Below are positions 4,746 through 5,576 of a DNA stretch of 5,576 nucleotides, in pieces. The translations under genes and the position numbers were made by a program. The stretch's first letter is position 1, and every line of letters starts with the position of its first letter. The DNA lies in contig DATAZV010000210.1 in assembly GCA_036271855.1 (NCBI GenBank), forward strand, positions 1 through 5,576. Direction: 5' to 3'. The notes beneath the pieces were generated by a model. It ran no database searches. It was not told the DNA's origin and saw only the letters and a program-made list of their open reading frames with translations. The DNA comes from JAQGMJ01 sp036271855 (GTDB taxonomy: Bacteria; Pseudomonadota; Gammaproteobacteria; Burkholderiales; JAEUOS01).

Positions 4746-5576
4746 TTAGTCCGGGGTCAACAAAGAGACGCCGAGACGCGCACGGCGGATCAGCCAAGGG
4801 CTGGGGCGATAGCGCGGGTCGCCGGTGAGGCTGTTGATGTTGCGCAGGATGTCGAGGATCTTGTGCGCGCCCAGCAAATCGCCGAAGGCCAGCGGGCCTT
4901 TCGGATAGGACAGGCCGAGCGTGACAGCGAGGTCGAGGTCGGCCGGCGAGCACACGCGCTGCTGCGCGATGTCGCAGCCGATGTTGACGATCATCACCAG
5001 GATGCGCTGGGCGACGAAGCCGGCGGAGTCGCGCGTCACGGTGACGGGCACGCCGTCGGCGGCGAACAGGCCATGGGCGGCGGCGCGGAATTCGGCGCGG
5101 GTCACCGGCGTGGTCATCAGGGTGCGGCGCTTGGACAATGGCAGCAAGGTGTCCAGCGCCACGGTGCGCGTGGGGTCCAGGCCCTGGTCGAGGGCGGTGT
5201 TGGTCGCATCCGTCCCCAGGGGCGTGACGACGATCAGCGCGTCGCCGGTAGGCACGGTGCCATATTCAGTGGGCACGCTGAGCTGCGCCAGCAAATCGGT
5301 GGCAGCGGCGTGGCCTTCGGGGTTCGCCTTGCTCACCCATACGGGCAAGTCGGGTTTGGCCGGGGCGGGTGCGTCGGGAAAAACTTCCTGCTTGCCGTCA
5401 GCGTGATTGTAAAAGCCGCGGCCGGTTTTTCGACCGAGCAGGCCGGCGTCCTTGCGCAACTGGCCGATCACCGAGGGCTTGTACTTTGGCTCTTCGTAAT
5501 ACTGGCGGTAGATCGACTCCATCACCGGGTGCGAGACGTCCAGGCCGGTCAAGTCGAGCAATTCAAAGGGGCCGAG
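4746..5576 (-). CDS. 3-hydroxyacyl-CoA dehydrogenase, two-domain PaaH/PaaC-like type, C-terminal 276 residues
   Basis: The gene is cut by the window edge; reading enters in frame at 5576 (LGPFELLDLTGLDVSHP) and ends at TAA 4746-4748. A TTG at 5561 could look like a start, but the conserved family sequence continues upstream of it. The visible part has a first 3HCDH C-terminal domain, including ESIYRQYYEEPKYKPS and GLLGRKTGRGFYNH (visible residues 45-58). A linker follows, then a second copy starting near DSAGFVAQR (183-191) and containing GLSYPKGPLAFGDLLG (220-235), ending RARLGVSLLTPD. This arrangement is that of roughly 500-residue enzymes such as PaaH, which oxidise 3-hydroxyacyl-CoA to 3-oxoacyl-CoA with NAD+. 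The Rossmann NAD-binding domain and the catalytic histidine should lie beyond the window and cannot be checked. Its product is the substrate of the next gene, the thiolase, 114 bp downstream. Confidence 0.93.
   Translation of the reverse strand, partial: LGPFELLDLTGLDVSHPVMESIYRQYYEEPKYKPSVIGQLRKDAGLLGRKTGRGFYNHADGKQEVFPDAPAPAKPDLPVWVSKANPEGHAAATDLLAQLSVPTEYGTVPTGDALIVVTPLGTDATNTALDQGLDPTRTVALDTLLPLSKRRTLMTTPVTRAEFRAAAHGLFAADGVPVTVTRDSAGFVAQRILVMIVNIGCDIAQQRVCSPADLDLAVTLGLSYPKGPLAFGDLLGAHKILDILRNINSLTGDPRYRPSPWLIRRARLGVSLLTPD

Overview
The window looks like a piece of a GC-rich proteobacterial chromosome, most likely a betaproteobacterium (Burkholderiales or relatives). This rests on the strong G/C preference at third codon positions, the close resemblance (from memory) of all five main proteins to betaproteobacterial fatty-acid/aromatic-acid catabolic enzymes, and a short GC-rich palindromic repeat of a type I remember from such genomes. 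No database search was possible, so the taxonomic call is an inference.

All genes lie on the minus strand. In the direction of transcription (high to low coordinates) they are: the C-terminal part of a two-domain 3-hydroxyacyl-CoA dehydrogenase (4746-5576, cut by the window edge); a 114 bp gap; a 400-residue thiolase of the 3-oxoadipyl-CoA/acetyl-CoA acyltransferase type (3429-4631); a crotonase-fold enoyl-CoA hydratase/isomerase (2643-3428); an aminoglycoside-phosphotransferase-fold kinase of the ACAD10/11-LvaA type (1578-2639); and an ACAD10/11-type acyl-CoA dehydrogenase (285-1544). A 216 bp repeat-bearing gap (69-284) follows, and then the first 22 codons of a YfcG-like (Nu-class) glutathione transferase (1-68), cut by the other edge. 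Thiolase, hydratase and kinase are joined by gaps of 0 and 3 bp. The dehydrogenase follows after 33 bp with its own good Shine-Dalgarno, so these four are very probably one transcription unit.

The genes make biochemical sense together. The kinase and acyl-CoA dehydrogenase are separate proteins here but correspond to the two halves of vertebrate ACAD11, and to the LvaA/LvaC pair of Pseudomonas putida levulinate catabolism. In that chemistry a 4-hydroxyacyl-CoA is phosphorylated on its 4-hydroxyl, and the ACAD partner eliminates phosphate to give an enoyl-CoA. Hydratase, 3-hydroxyacyl-CoA dehydrogenase and thiolase then complete a beta-oxidation turn. The window therefore encodes, by inference, a nearly complete route from a hydroxyacyl-CoA to acetyl-CoA plus a shortened acyl-CoA. 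No acyl-CoA ligase, transporter or regulator is visible.

Nothing here is clearly a new system. The points most worth a second look are the split ACAD11-like pair, the absence of an LvaB-like small subunit, the hydratase that lacks both classical catalytic glutamates, the glutamate-to-aspartate change at the ACAD catalytic position, and the two-copy palindromic repeat module with its own hairpin.
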